NCBI GenBank assembly: GCA_036639955.1
Contig: JAVWHP010000008.1
Span: 1-64,000 of the forward strand
Direction of reading: 5' to 3'
Length of the DNA: 64,000 nt
Source of the DNA: JAVWHP01 sp036639955
GTDB lineage: Bacteria; Bacillota_I; Bacilli_A; Erysipelotrichales; Erysipelotrichaceae
Notes under the pieces: generated by a model
Told to the model about the DNA's origin: nothing
The model's input: the letters and a program-made list of their open reading frames with translations, nothing else
Databases searched by the model: none
Made by a program: the position numbers and the translations under genes
Part shown: piece after piece, positions 1 through 10,012 of the stretch
Numbering within the stretch: the stretch's first letter is position 1
Layout: each line of letters begins with the position of its first letter

Positions 1-68
1 TAGAATTTAATATTCTTGGAAGAGAAATAAAAATTAAAGTACCACTAGAAATAATTAAGAAGAATTAA
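1..68 (+). CDS. 3' end of an unidentified gene (partial)
   Basis: An open frame enters from the left edge and stops with TAA at 66-68, giving a 21-residue tail ending in PLEIIKKN. The stop codon lies inside the 5' arm of a strong terminator hairpin, which supports this as the true end of a gene. The tail is too short to assign to a family. Confidence 0.5.
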   Translation, partial: EFNILGREIKIKVPLEIIKKN

Positions 69-93
69 CTATTTAGTTAATCTTCTTTTTTTG
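57..93 (+). terminator. Rho-independent terminator overlapping the stop of the partial gene
   Basis: The arm AAGAAGAATTAACT (57-70) pairs with AGTTAATCTTCTT (75-87), with one bulged A, and a run of T follows. It closes the upstream transcription unit and isolates the polysaccharide cluster. Confidence 0.8.
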
Positions 94-264
94 TTTTATA
101 TTAAAAGGAAAGTTATTATACAATATATAGTGAACTTATCTTTTTAATAAAATATAAATGTGCTATGCTCACTTTAACGCAATCTAAGTGTTCTTTGTGA
201 AAAAAATAGATTTATTTTAGTGGAATTTCAATCCATGATTTAGGTTAAATTAGACGATGATAAA

Positions 265-285
265 AAATAGCTGTAATAGCTATTT
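265..285. repeat. Small inverted repeat before the first polysaccharide gene
   Basis: AAATAGCT (265-272) and AGCTATTT (278-285) form a perfect 8-bp stem with a 5-nt loop just upstream of the AAGGAGA ribosome binding site. It could be an operator or a leader hairpin. The rest of 94-302 shows no gene and no clear promoter. Confidence 0.4.
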
Positions 286-302
286 AAAATAAGGAGAGAC
301 AT

Positions 303-1307
303 ATGAATTATATAATATTTGGAGGATCTGGCTTTATAGGTACTCACTTAATTAAACTATTAAAGGAAGAATGTTTAATGGAAACTGATAGTATCTATGA
401 TATAGATATTGTTATGCCAGGAGAAGTTGGTGTTGTTCCAGGAGTAGTTGAAAACATTGAAGGTGTTAAATATATTAGAGGTGATGTAAGAGAACCTATT
501 GTTGTAGATTTCAAACCAACCAATAAAGACATTATTTTTAATTTGGCTGCAGTTCATAGAACTCCTGGGCATAGAGATGAAGAGTACTTTGAAACTAATA
601 TAAAAGGTGCAGAAAATGTTACGGCATTTGCAGAAAAATATGGTATAGTTAAAATATTGTTTACTAGTTCAATTGCACCATATGGGGCAGGAGAAGAATT
701 AAAAACAGAAGTAACTTTAACAACTCCTAACACACCTTATGGAATAAGTAAATTAGTTGGTGAAAAGATACATGAAAAATGGCAAGCTGCTGGTACTGGA
801 AGAGAACTAACAATTCTTAGGCCAGGAGTAGTATATGGTAAAGGAGAACATGGTAACTTTACAAGACTATACTGGGGACAAAAGAAAAGATATTTCTTTT
901 ATCCAGGAAGAAAAGATACTATCAAAGCGTGTATCTATGTTAAAGAGTTGGTCAACTTTATGAAATTTAGAATGATTGATAATGACTTTATAGGTACAGA
1001 TATCTTTAACTGTACATTTGAACCAGCATTTAGCATTGAACAAATTTGTATCCAAATGCAAGAAGCAACTGGAATGAAGCGCCATATTCCAGTAGTACCT
1101 TCTTCATTATTAATGTTCGCTGCAACAATACTAGGAGCATTAGGTGGAAAAAGAATTGGTCTTCATCCAGATCGAGTAAGAAAATTAATGGTGTCTACTA
1201 ATATAACTGGTAAGAAATTAGCAGAGAGTAAATATAAATTTAAATATGATTTAAATCAAAGCCTATCAGACTGGTTTAATGATTGTGATAAGGAAGGTCT
1301 TAAATAG
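303..1307 (+). CDS. NAD-dependent epimerase/dehydratase (extended SDR)
   Basis: This 334-residue protein is of normal length for a nucleotide-sugar epimerase or dehydratase. The N-terminus carries the dinucleotide-binding motif GGSGFIG (Gly7, Gly10, Gly13). TSS at 121-123 and YGISK at 146-150 supply the catalytic Ser/Tyr-x3-Lys of extended SDRs. It should act in the cytoplasm on an NDP-sugar that feeds the polysaccharide cluster it opens. The exact substrate cannot be read from the sequence. The start has a good AAGGAGA site, and the stop overlaps the GTG of the next gene by one base, which indicates translational coupling. Confidence 0.85.
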   Translation: MNYIIFGGSGFIGTHLIKLLKEECLMETDSIYDIDIVMPGEVGVVPGVVENIEGVKYIRGDVREPIVVDFKPTNKDIIFNLAAVHRTPGHRDEEYFETNIKGAENVTAFAEKYGIVKILFTSSIAPYGAGEELKTEVTLTTPNTPYGISKLVGEKIHEKWQAAGTGRELTILRPGVVYGKGEHGNFTRLYWGQKKRYFFYPGRKDTIKACIYVKELVNFMKFRMIDNDFIGTDIFNCTFEPAFSIEQICIQMQEATGMKRHIPVVPSSLLMFAATILGALGGKRIGLHPDRVRKLMVSTNITGKKLAESKYKFKYDLNQSLSDWFNDCDKEGLK

Positions 1308-2434
1308 TGATGGATAATATGAATCAACCGATAAGAATTGCTCAAATGATGACTGAAATGAACTATGGTGGTGTAGAGATGGTAGTAATGAATTACTATC
1401 GTCATATTAATCATTCTAAGGTTCAATTTGATTTCTTTGTACTTGAAGGATCTATCATTCCACAAAGAGAAGAAATTGAATCACTTGGTGGAAGAATATA
1501 TGTGGTACCACACTATAAAAAATTATTATCTTATGAAAAAGCAGTAATTGCGTTATTAAAAGAAAATAAATATAAAATCGTTCATTCTCATATGAATAGT
1601 TTGAGTGTATTCTCACTTCGCGCAGCAAAAAAAGCAGGAGTTCCTATAAGAATAGCTCATAATCATTCAACATCCGGAAAAGGTGAATATAAGAAAAATA
1701 TCTTAAAATATGCTTTAAGACCTTTTGCAAAAGTTTATCCAAATCATTTAGCTGCATGCTCACATTTAGCTGGTGACTGGTTATATGGTAAAAATGCTAA
1801 TTACATAGTATTTAATAATGCAATTGACCTAGACAAATATAGTTATAATGAGAACATGAGAAATATACTTAGGAAAGAATTAAGGCTTGAAAATAGGCTT
1901 ACTATTGGCCATATTGGACGCTTCTGTTATCAAAAGAATCATGAATATCTAATAGAAATATTTAAATGTATTAAGCAAATAAATAAAGACGCTGTTTTAC
2001 TATTGATAGGCGATGGTGAAAACTTTGATAAAATTAAGTTACAAATTAAACAACTAGACTTAGATAAATCGGTTATATTAATGGGTTCTATTAATGAAGC
2101 TTATAAATATTATAATGCAATGGATGCATTTGTATTACCATCTCGTTATGAGGGGTTACCAGTAGTTGGTGTTGAAGCACAGGCTTCTGATTTGCAATGT
2201 TTTTTCTCTGATGAAATAACAAGTGAAGCTAAGATATTAGATAAAACTACATACCTGAGTTTAGGTAAAAGTCCGAATAAGTGGGCTGAAACTATTTGTG
2301 ATAAGTGTAAGGATGTTAAAAGAAATGACAATTCATCAATAATGAGCGAAGCAGGATTTAATATAAAACTCGCTTCAAAAAATTTAGAAGATTATTATTA
2401 TGAACTTTTAGAAAAAGAAGGAGGTATTTTATGA
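1307..2434 (+). CDS. Glycosyltransferase family 4 (capsule/EPS)
   Basis: The 375-residue product has the GT-B fold layout: an N-terminal acceptor half beginning RIAQMMTEMNYGGVE, and a C-terminal nucleotide-sugar half with GHIGRF and the EX7E motif EGLPVVGVE. It is expected to transfer a sugar from an activated donor onto the lipid-linked repeat unit at the inner face of the membrane. The start could be GTG at 1307 or ATG at 1310; both suit the AGGAAGG site at 1291-1297. It shares ATGA with the next gene. The glycosyltransferase at 4840 is a clear paralog (EGFPVTGVEAQ against EGLPVVGVEAQ). Confidence 0.85.
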   Translation: MMDNMNQPIRIAQMMTEMNYGGVEMVVMNYYRHINHSKVQFDFFVLEGSIIPQREEIESLGGRIYVVPHYKKLLSYEKAVIALLKENKYKIVHSHMNSLSVFSLRAAKKAGVPIRIAHNHSTSGKGEYKKNILKYALRPFAKVYPNHLAACSHLAGDWLYGKNANYIVFNNAIDLDKYSYNENMRNILRKELRLENRLTIGHIGRFCYQKNHEYLIEIFKCIKQINKDAVLLLIGDGENFDKIKLQIKQLDLDKSVILMGSINEAYKYYNAMDAFVLPSRYEGLPVVGVEAQASDLQCFFSDEITSEAKILDKTTYLSLGKSPNKWAETICDKCKDVKRNDNSSIMSEAGFNIKLASKNLEDYYYELLEKEGGIL

Positions 2435-3615
2435 AAAAAATTGGAATTGTATCATGTTATTTCAAACATAATTATGGTAGTATGCTTCAATCATATGCCA
2501 CCCAAAAAGTGTTGGATAATCTAGGCTATGAAAATGAAACTATTAATATTGATGGGTTTAACCATGAAATTAGTAAAGCTAAGAAGAAGTATTTTATAAA
2601 AGCCGCTTTTACTTCTAACATATTAAGTTCTAAAATTGGAATGGTAAAAAATGTAGTTTTAAAGAAAAACCCATTTAGTGAATATGCGGAAAACGCAAAA
2701 ATTAGAGATAATAAGTTCAATTCATTTCAAAAAAGTATGTATAAATTATCTGAGAAATATGAGTCTAAAGATGCATTGGGTTTAGAATGTCAAACTAAAT
2801 ATGGGGCAATTATTGTAGGGAGTGATCAATTATGGCTTCCTGCTAATATTGCAGGAGATTATTATACGCTTAATTTTGTACCTGAAAGTGTAAATACAAT
2901 TTCTTATTCAACTAGTTTTGGACAATCACAATTACCTGATAATATTACAGAAAAAGCAGAAACTTTTTTGAAAAAAATTAGATATATCGGAGTAAGAGAA
3001 GAAGCTGGTAAAAAGTTGATAAAAAAAATATGTGGGAGAGAGGTGCAAGTGGTTTGTGATCCTACATTGTTGTTAAATGCTGATGAATGGATGAAGATTC
3101 AACCAGAAGAACCAATTATTAAGCAAAAGTATATTCTATGTTATTTTCTTGGAAAAAATGAAAAGCACCGAAAATTTGCCTCAAGATTGAAGTCATTAAC
3201 TAATACTAAAATAGTGGCATTGAATCATTTAGACGAATATATAAAAAGTGATGATAGCTATGCAGATGAAACACCATATGATATAGGACCAAGTGAATTT
3301 CTAAATCTTATAAGAAATGCCACATACATATGTAGCGATTCATATCATTGTGCTATTTTCTCGATGATATTTAAAAATGAGTTCTTTTCATTTAAAAGAT
3401 ATTCTGACAAATGCAAGCAATCTACAAATAGTAGGCTTGAAACTTTACTAAACAGTGTGGGTATATTTGATAGACTACTAAGCGGTGATGAAAATGTAGA
3501 AGAATGTATACATGATAAGATAAATTATGATGAAGTACAAAGTTCTATAGATGCAATTAAGAATAAATCACTTGTGTTTTTAACTAATGCACTTGAAGAT
3601 AAAAAGGTGAAATAA
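2431..3615 (+). CDS. Polysaccharide pyruvyl transferase family protein
   Basis: This 394-residue protein opens with KIGIVSCYFKHNYGSMLQSY, typical of the CsaB/WcaK-like family in Firmicute exopolysaccharide clusters. It has the usual mid-protein GSDQLWLP and C-terminal SDSYHC segments. Family members transfer pyruvate from phosphoenolpyruvate to a sugar as a ketal, giving the polymer a negative charge. The start overlaps the previous stop (ATGA). The next gene is an F420-hydrogenase-beta-like protein; these two families often sit side by side in such clusters, which supports the call. Donor and acceptor are not visible. Confidence 0.82.
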   Translation: MKKIGIVSCYFKHNYGSMLQSYATQKVLDNLGYENETINIDGFNHEISKAKKKYFIKAAFTSNILSSKIGMVKNVVLKKNPFSEYAENAKIRDNKFNSFQKSMYKLSEKYESKDALGLECQTKYGAIIVGSDQLWLPANIAGDYYTLNFVPESVNTISYSTSFGQSQLPDNITEKAETFLKKIRYIGVREEAGKKLIKKICGREVQVVCDPTLLLNADEWMKIQPEEPIIKQKYILCYFLGKNEKHRKFASRLKSLTNTKIVALNHLDEYIKSDDSYADETPYDIGPSEFLNLIRNATYICSDSYHCAIFSMIFKNEFFSFKRYSDKCKQSTNSRLETLLNSVGIFDRLLSGDENVEECIHDKINYDEVQSSIDAIKNKSLVFLTNALEDKKVK

Positions 3616-4812
3616 ATGATTAAAATTACTAACAAAGATGAATGTTGTGGATGTGGTGCATGTGCAAATATATGTCCAAAAAAATGTATAACAATGACTG
3701 AAGATCAAGAAGGGTTTTTATATCCAGTAGTTGAAGAGTCCGACTGTATAGATTGTTCATTATGTGAAACAGTATGTCCAATCTTAAACAGTAGTAAAGG
3801 CAGTACTTTTGAAAAGCAAGGGTATATAATTCAAAATAAAGATCAACAAACACTAAAAGAGAGTACTTCTGGTGGTTTCTTTACAGCTATAGCTAATTAT
3901 ACCCTAGAAAAAAATGGAACTGTTTACGGAGTTGCTTTTGATGAAGATTTTAATGTTAAGCATGAAAGAGTAACTGATTCAAAAGAATTATACAAATTTA
4001 GAAATAGTAAATATGTTCAAAGCAATACTAATGATACTTATTCACAAGTTAAAAAAGATTTGTTTGAAGGTAAAGAAGTTTGTTATAGCGGAACGCCATG
4101 TCAAATAGAAGGGTTAAAGAAGTTCTTAGTAAAAAAATATGATAACTTAATAACCGTTGATATTGTATGCCATTCTGTTCCATCCCCATTGATTTTCAGG
4201 AAATATCTTAAAATGCAAGAAAAGAAATTTAATATTAAGCCAACAGAAATAAAGTTTAGAGATAAAGCTAAGTATGGTTACAAATACTCGAATATGACCT
4301 TAGCTAATAATAATGACGTTTACTATTCTGCAGGTATTGATACAGATCAATTTATGAGATCGTTTTTTGCTGATATGAGCGTTAGACCATCTTGTTATAA
4401 TTGCCATTTTAAGAAGATTGAAAGAGTTAGTGACTTCACTATATGGGATTGCTTTGTAGAGAGTAAATTCGATAAAAACTTTGATGATAATAAAGGTACA
4501 ACAAGAGTGCTTGTACATTCTGAAAAAGCTGGAGATATATTTGAAAATATCAAAATTAATTTCAATTATAAGGAAGTTGAAGTTGATAATCTAGTAAAAG
4601 GAGTTACAGAAATGTTTGAATCTGTTAAATGTAATAAAAAAAGAAGTGATTTCTTCAAGGATGCTATTGTCTTAGAAGATAAAGAGTTGTTCGACAAATA
4701 TTTCCCAATAACAATGAAAACAAGACTAGCACGCCAAGTAAGAATATTTTTATGTAAGACAGGTTTGACACAACGTGTAAAGAATTGCTTAAATTTCATT
4801 AGGGGTAAATAA
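3616..4812 (+). CDS. Coenzyme F420 hydrogenase/dehydrogenase beta-subunit-like iron-sulfur protein
   Basis: The N-terminus carries two classical 4Fe-4S motifs, Cys10-x2-Cys13-x2-Cys16-x3-Cys20-Pro and Cys44-x2-Cys47-x2-Cys50-x3-Cys54-Pro. These are followed by an FrhB-type domain (398 residues in total). It starts immediately after the pyruvyl transferase stop. In capsule clusters such proteins are thought to be redox partners in sugar or pyruvyl modification rather than hydrogenases; that role is inference. An oxygen-sensitive 2x[4Fe-4S] protein suits an anaerobe. Confidence 0.82.
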   Translation: MIKITNKDECCGCGACANICPKKCITMTEDQEGFLYPVVEESDCIDCSLCETVCPILNSSKGSTFEKQGYIIQNKDQQTLKESTSGGFFTAIANYTLEKNGTVYGVAFDEDFNVKHERVTDSKELYKFRNSKYVQSNTNDTYSQVKKDLFEGKEVCYSGTPCQIEGLKKFLVKKYDNLITVDIVCHSVPSPLIFRKYLKMQEKKFNIKPTEIKFRDKAKYGYKYSNMTLANNNDVYYSAGIDTDQFMRSFFADMSVRPSCYNCHFKKIERVSDFTIWDCFVESKFDKNFDDNKGTTRVLVHSEKAGDIFENIKINFNYKEVEVDNLVKGVTEMFESVKCNKKRSDFFKDAIVLEDKELFDKYFPITMKTRLARQVRIFLCKTGLTQRVKNCLNFIRGK

Positions 4813-4839
4813 ATTATTGATTTTAAAAAGGAGATTAAG

Positions 4840-5964
4840 ATGGAAAAAACAAAAGTGTTAATATTTATAGATCGACTACTTGCAGGGGGAATACAGATAT
4901 TGCTATTTAATCTCATTAGCAAAATGGATAGAAATAAATTTGATTTTGATATTTTAACTCTTGATGATGGAATGACCTATTCTATGGAAAAGAATTATAA
5001 AGAAATTTGTAATAAAGTTTATAAACTTGATGGTGTTTGGTTAAATTCACCTAAGGATATAATGAATTATCGAAAAAAAGTGAGTGAATTTTTTAAAGAA
5101 CACCATGATTATTCAGCTGTCCATTTAAATTCATCTAGTAAAAATTACATGATTTTGAAGTATGCAAAGAATTATGGGATTCCGATTAGAATTGCACATT
5201 CACATAGTTCAGGTTTTTTAACTGAATCAAAAATTAAAATCGTTCTTGGGAATTTACTGAAAAATAAAATAATGGCATATTCAACTGATTTATTTGCTTG
5301 CTCTGAAGTCTCAGGTAGATGGTTATTTGGAGATAAAGCAGTTGATGATGGAAAAGTGATAATAATTAAGAACGGAATAGAACTTGATAACTATAAGTTT
5401 TCAATAGAAAAATATGATCGTATGAGACTTGAACTTGGGTTATGTGATAAAATAATTTTTGGGCACGTAGGAAGATTTTCTATTCCTAAGAATCATAAAT
5501 TTCTATTAGAAATTTTTTCTTGCTTAGCCAATCAAGAAGATAAGGCGGTTTTATTATTAGCTGGTACTGGAGACCTAGAGGATGAAATTAAACTATATGC
5601 TAAACAACTTGGAATTGAAAATAAAGTCATATTTTTAGGTTTTAGAAATGACATTGCTAATCTACTCCAAGCGTTTGATTATTTTATAATGCCTTCTTTA
5701 TATGAGGGATTCCCCGTTACTGGCGTAGAGGCGCAAGCAAATGGGCTTCCATGTATTTTTTCAAATACAATTACAAAGGATATTAAACTTACAGATAATG
5801 TAGTATATTATAATCTAGAAGATTCTGCTGAAAAATGGAGAAATGATATTATTGATTTTATGAAACATGCTAAAAGATCTGATCAAATTAGTTCAATTAG
5901 AAAACAAGGGTATGATATTGACGATATTGCTAAGGATTTAGAGAACTTTTATATAGTTAAATAA
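4840..5964 (+). CDS. Glycosyltransferase family 4 (capsule/EPS), paralog of the gene at 1307
   Basis: The 374-residue protein starts KVLIFIDRLLAGGIQILLFN and carries GHVGRF and the EX7E motif EGFPVTGVE, which mark a GT-B retaining transferase. It is about the same length as the transferase at 1307 and shares its local motifs, suggesting an old duplication that specialised for another linkage of the repeat unit. It has a good AAGGAG site and sits 27 bp after the iron-sulfur protein gene, in the same operon. Confidence 0.85.
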   Translation: MEKTKVLIFIDRLLAGGIQILLFNLISKMDRNKFDFDILTLDDGMTYSMEKNYKEICNKVYKLDGVWLNSPKDIMNYRKKVSEFFKEHHDYSAVHLNSSSKNYMILKYAKNYGIPIRIAHSHSSGFLTESKIKIVLGNLLKNKIMAYSTDLFACSEVSGRWLFGDKAVDDGKVIIIKNGIELDNYKFSIEKYDRMRLELGLCDKIIFGHVGRFSIPKNHKFLLEIFSCLANQEDKAVLLLAGTGDLEDEIKLYAKQLGIENKVIFLGFRNDIANLLQAFDYFIMPSLYEGFPVTGVEAQANGLPCIFSNTITKDIKLTDNVVYYNLEDSAEKWRNDIIDFMKHAKRSDQISSIRKQGYDIDDIAKDLENFYIVK

Positions 5965-5999
5965 GTCATATGTAAAATATATTTTAAAGGAGATAATTA

Positions 6000-7097
6000 A
6001 TGAAAAAGTATTGTGCGAAATTTGAACTACTAGATTTCATATTAGTTTTTATGTCAGTTTTATTAAAATATTTGAAATTTGTTTTCTCAATAAATCCTAT
6101 GTTTATGAATATTTATTTTGCTATATTAGTTCTAATATGCATTGTAAAACTTAATGGAATGACATTTAAGAAAAAAATTGTAATGAGAATTTTTGTGGTT
6201 TTCGTTTTTAGCGCATTCGCAACATTTGTAGCAAATTCACTAGATTTTGTTATGCCATTTCTATTTGCGCTAATTTTTATGAAAAAGGATTTCAAGCAGT
6301 ATTTATTTTATCTGTTAATATCATCAGCAATTTGTTTTTCATCAGTAATTATTTTATCAAATTTGAACATTATTAGCTCTCACGAATTGAACCGTATAGT
6401 AGATAATGATATTACAGTGAGAACATCTTTAGGTTTTGAACATGTTAATGCAGCTTTTCTACACTATTTTATCATTCTTACCTTATGGTATATTCTATTT
6501 GACAATAATATGAAATTTTATATTTTTAATATAATCATCATAATGTTTTTGATGCAAAAAACATTATGTAGAACAGGATTTTATTGCTCAATAATATTCC
6601 TAGTATTAACTTTTATCAAAAGCAGGTATTTTGAAAAATTTATCTTAATGTTTACTAAGTATATATTTCCAGTATTTTCATTTATTTCTTTTTATATAGC
6701 TATTAATTATTCAGTCTATAATGTTTCATTCAATAATGCACTGTCACAACGACCATTATATTGGAATTATTGTTTTGAACATTTAAACCAATTCAGTTTA
6801 ATTGGAAATGAAATTAATTTAAATGTAACTATAGATAATATGTTTATAAACATTTATTTTAGTTATGGAATAATAGTTTTTTTAATGTTCTTAGTTGTAT
6901 ATGTTTATGGGCTTAAAAATATACGTGATTATAAAATGTGCTTAGTTATGATTACGTTTGGTATATATGGTCTTTTTGAAAGTAATCATTTTTACTATTT
7001 AAATTATACACTTTTTATAATATTCGGCTATTTGATAAATTCAAATATAAATTTTAAACGTTATAAAAATAGTAATAGAATAATGAATAAAACATAA
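6000..7097 (+). CDS. Wzy-like polysaccharide polymerase (O-antigen ligase/polymerase type membrane protein)
   Basis: The 365-residue product is almost entirely hydrophobic, with about ten predicted membrane spans and short charged loops. One extracellular-type loop contains the motif SQRPLYWNYC, similar to the arginine-bearing loop of Wzy polymerases. Sequence conservation is low in this family, so the call rests on topology and on its place between glycosyltransferases and a flippase. It would polymerise flipped repeat units on the outer face of the membrane. The RBS is AAAGGAG. Confidence 0.7.
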   Translation: MKKYCAKFELLDFILVFMSVLLKYLKFVFSINPMFMNIYFAILVLICIVKLNGMTFKKKIVMRIFVVFVFSAFATFVANSLDFVMPFLFALIFMKKDFKQYLFYLLISSAICFSSVIILSNLNIISSHELNRIVDNDITVRTSLGFEHVNAAFLHYFIILTLWYILFDNNMKFYIFNIIIIMFLMQKTLCRTGFYCSIIFLVLTFIKSRYFEKFILMFTKYIFPVFSFISFYIAINYSVYNVSFNNALSQRPLYWNYCFEHLNQFSLIGNEINLNVTIDNMFINIYFSYGIIVFLMFLVVYVYGLKNIRDYKMCLVMITFGIYGLFESNHFYYLNYTLFIIFGYLINSNINFKRYKNSNRIMNKT

Positions 7098-7181
7098 GTT
7101 AAAAGCTAAAATATCATGTTAGTTAATATAATGTTTATCAAGATGTAAACTATAAAAAATTGAAGTTAAATGGAGGCTACA

Positions 7182-8162
7182 ATGACAAATGAATTTAAAG
7201 ATAAGATAAGTATAATAGTACCGGTTTATAATGTTGGTTGTTACTTAAATAGATGTGTTGATTCTATTTTAGCACAAACATATAAGAACATAGAAATAAT
7301 CTTAATTGATGATGGATCAACCGATAACTCAGGAGAGATATGTGATGATTATTCAAAGAAATATGATATTGTGAAAACAGTTCATAAAGAAAATGGAGGA
7401 GTTGCTAAAGCTAGAAATCAAGGTATTACGTTAGCTACGGGTGATTATATTGGATTCGTTGATGGTGATGATTATATAGGTAATGAGATGTATTCATTTC
7501 TTTATAATAATCTAATTAAGAATAATGCTGATATATCTATTTGCAGTTACTATGAAGTTTATGGAAATAAAACTATAAGGAAAAATAACAATGATGTTAA
7601 ATTTGTTATGAATACAAAAGAGACTGAAATTATGTTGTTTACAGACGGAAATTTTGAATCCGGGGTCTGGGATAAACTTTTTGCGAAAAAAGCCTTAAAA
7701 AATTCATTTTTTAATACAAATGTCAACTATGGTGAAGAATTACAATTTCTGTTTAACTGTATAGAAAATGCGCAAGTGATAGTCTATGAATCTAAACCTC
7801 ATTATTATTATTTTCAAAGAGAAGATAGTGTAACTCATGTGCTAGAAGTAAATGAAGGTCCTATCCAGTCTATTAAGTATTTATTAATGTATTTAAAAGA
7901 AAATAAATATGATGAAACGATAATTAGATTAGTAAATACTAGATATGTTTTATCGATGTTCAGAGCATTCAATGTTAGTTTGCAAATTAAAGAGAATGAC
8001 ATTGTTAATAAAAGATTAAAGAAAGAGCTATTCTTAAATAGAAAGTTTGTGTACTATAAGTCTTTAAATAGTAAAAAAATGTTGCAATTGAAATTATTTT
8101 TTAATTGTCCATTTGTTTACGTAAAAGTAGCGAAAATTGCGTTATTTTTACGAAGGAAATAG
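7182..8162 (+). CDS. Glycosyltransferase family 2
   Basis: The GT-A domain begins ISIIVPVYNVGCYLNRCVDS, with IDDGSTDNS and the metal-binding DGDD in GFVDGDDYIG. An upstream in-frame ATG at 7170 would place the ribosome site TGGAGG (7171-7176) inside the gene, so ATG 7182 is the likely start, giving 326 residues. It adds one sugar to the lipid-linked unit, cytoplasmic side. An 84-bp spacer separates it from the polymerase gene. The C-terminal third is poorly conserved and probably sets acceptor choice. Confidence 0.85.
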   Translation: MTNEFKDKISIIVPVYNVGCYLNRCVDSILAQTYKNIEIILIDDGSTDNSGEICDDYSKKYDIVKTVHKENGGVAKARNQGITLATGDYIGFVDGDDYIGNEMYSFLYNNLIKNNADISICSYYEVYGNKTIRKNNNDVKFVMNTKETEIMLFTDGNFESGVWDKLFAKKALKNSFFNTNVNYGEELQFLFNCIENAQVIVYESKPHYYYFQREDSVTHVLEVNEGPIQSIKYLLMYLKENKYDETIIRLVNTRYVLSMFRAFNVSLQIKENDIVNKRLKKELFLNRKFVYYKSLNSKKMLQLKLFFNCPFVYVKVAKIALFLRRK

Positions 8163-8309
8163 TCCTAGGTATATAGTGATCTTTACCGATAGAATAGGTA
8201 GATTTAAGGATTAGAAAAAAATACGAAGTGTGGAATTTGATTATTAACTACAATTTAAAAATAGTAAGAACAGTTTGTCATATAAATAGAAATTAAAGAG
8301 GATATGTGA

Positions 8310-9851
8310 ATGAGAACAAGTAGTGCTATAAAAAATTCAATTGCTGGGCTGATTGCCAGTTTAACAGCGATGCTATTAGGGTTTATAGCTCAGGCTATAT
8401 TTATTAGAACTCTGGGCGTAGAGTATCTTGGTATAAACGGATTATTTACAAATATATTACAGATGCTTTGCTTTGTAGAACTAGGCATTGGCTATGCAAT
8501 TGTATTCAATTTATATAAGCCTATTGCTGAGGGGAATATAGAAGAAATCAAATCCTTGATGTACTTCTATAAAAAGACATACAGAATATTAGCTATTATA
8601 ATTGCTGTATTAGGTATGTTTGTTCTTCCATTAATACCCATGATAGTAGGTGAAGTAAGTATTGAAGTGAATATATATTTAGTATATTTTCTATTCTTAA
8701 TGAGTACAGTTGCTTCATATTTAATTGTATATAAAAGAAACTTTATTATCGCGGATCAAAAAAACTATATTGTTAATTACATACATATTTTTTATCTATT
8801 TACGATTAACCTTTTACAAATATTGATTATTGTTATTTATAAAAACTATTATGCATACTTGATAACCAAGATTATATGCCAATTAGGAGAGAACATAGTA
8901 GTCTCTGCAATTGCTAATAAAAAGTATCCATTTTTAAAAGAAAAAGAATATTCTCCATTAGAACCAAAAATTAAGAAAGATATTTTCATAAAAGTAAAAG
9001 CACTTATATATCATAAAATAGGTACAATAATGGTTATTGGTACTGATAATATTATCATCTCCGCTTTTTTCGGTGTAGCAACTGTCGGATTATATTCGAA
9101 TTATTACTTAATAATTAATGCATTAACTATCGTTTTTTCTCAACTAATCAGCGCAACAGGAGCGAGTGTTGGCAATTTATTAGCAAAGGAGACTCAGGAA
9201 AAATCTCATTCAATCTTTAAAAGGATGTTTTTCTTAAATTCATGGGTTTCTATTTTTACTGCAAGCAGTTTATTAATAATGATACAACCATTTATGAAAA
9301 TTTGGGTAGGAGAGCAGTATATATTTAGTATGTCAATTTTAATTATTTTAATAATGAATTACTTTCAGAAAATGCAAAAAGTCAGTTATGTTACGTTCAA
9401 GGATTCAGCTGGTATATGGACTGAAGATAAATATGTTCCGTTAGCAGAAGCAGTATTAAATATAACTTTTTCCATTTTCTTTGCTAGAATATATGGAATA
9501 GCTGGAGTATTTATTGGAACAATCTTATCTAGTTCAGCATTATGGTTTTTTAGTTATCCAAAATATGTATACAAAAGCATATTAGGAGGAACATATAAAA
9601 ATTACATAAAAGAAAGTGCAACTATAATTGTTGTATTCATAATATGTTGTGTTTCATCAGTAGGTTTGTCTATGCTAGTTTGTTTTGATAATGTAGTATT
9701 AACATTGTTTGTGAATGGAATAATAGCATTGATAGTACCCAATTTAATACTTTTTGTTACATTTAGAAAAACTGATGAATTTAAATATTTTTTAAATTTA
9801 TTATGTAAGATAATATTTAGAAAGAAGAAAAATGAAACTATTATTTCATAG
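8310..9851 (+). CDS. Wzx-type polysaccharide flippase (MATE-like/MOP family)
   Basis: The 513-residue product has 12-14 hydrophobic helices and the family N-terminus, with LGVEYLGINGLFTNILQML in the first spans. It would flip undecaprenyl-linked repeat units across the membrane before polymerisation by the gene at 6000. The 147-bp gap in front (8163-8309) shows no clear terminator, so it may be co-transcribed with the cluster. The length is typical of Firmicute Wzx proteins. Confidence 0.85.
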   Translation: MRTSSAIKNSIAGLIASLTAMLLGFIAQAIFIRTLGVEYLGINGLFTNILQMLCFVELGIGYAIVFNLYKPIAEGNIEEIKSLMYFYKKTYRILAIIIAVLGMFVLPLIPMIVGEVSIEVNIYLVYFLFLMSTVASYLIVYKRNFIIADQKNYIVNYIHIFYLFTINLLQILIIVIYKNYYAYLITKIICQLGENIVVSAIANKKYPFLKEKEYSPLEPKIKKDIFIKVKALIYHKIGTIMVIGTDNIIISAFFGVATVGLYSNYYLIINALTIVFSQLISATGASVGNLLAKETQEKSHSIFKRMFFLNSWVSIFTASSLLIMIQPFMKIWVGEQYIFSMSILIILIMNYFQKMQKVSYVTFKDSAGIWTEDKYVPLAEAVLNITFSIFFARIYGIAGVFIGTILSSSALWFFSYPKYVYKSILGGTYKNYIKESATIIVVFIICCVSSVGLSMLVCFDNVVLTLFVNGIIALIVPNLILFVTFRKTDEFKYFLNLLCKIIFRKKKNETIIS

Positions 9852-10012
9852 TTTTTTGCTAAAAATATGTGTTATTTTTATTTGATCGTTATTTAAGATA
9901 TGAAAAGAAGTGAAATATTCATATTTAATTTTGCTAAGAATAAATTAAGAGAACTTGTATATTGAAAAGAAAGAGATATTATAAAACTAATATAATACAA
10001 TAGGAGGATACT

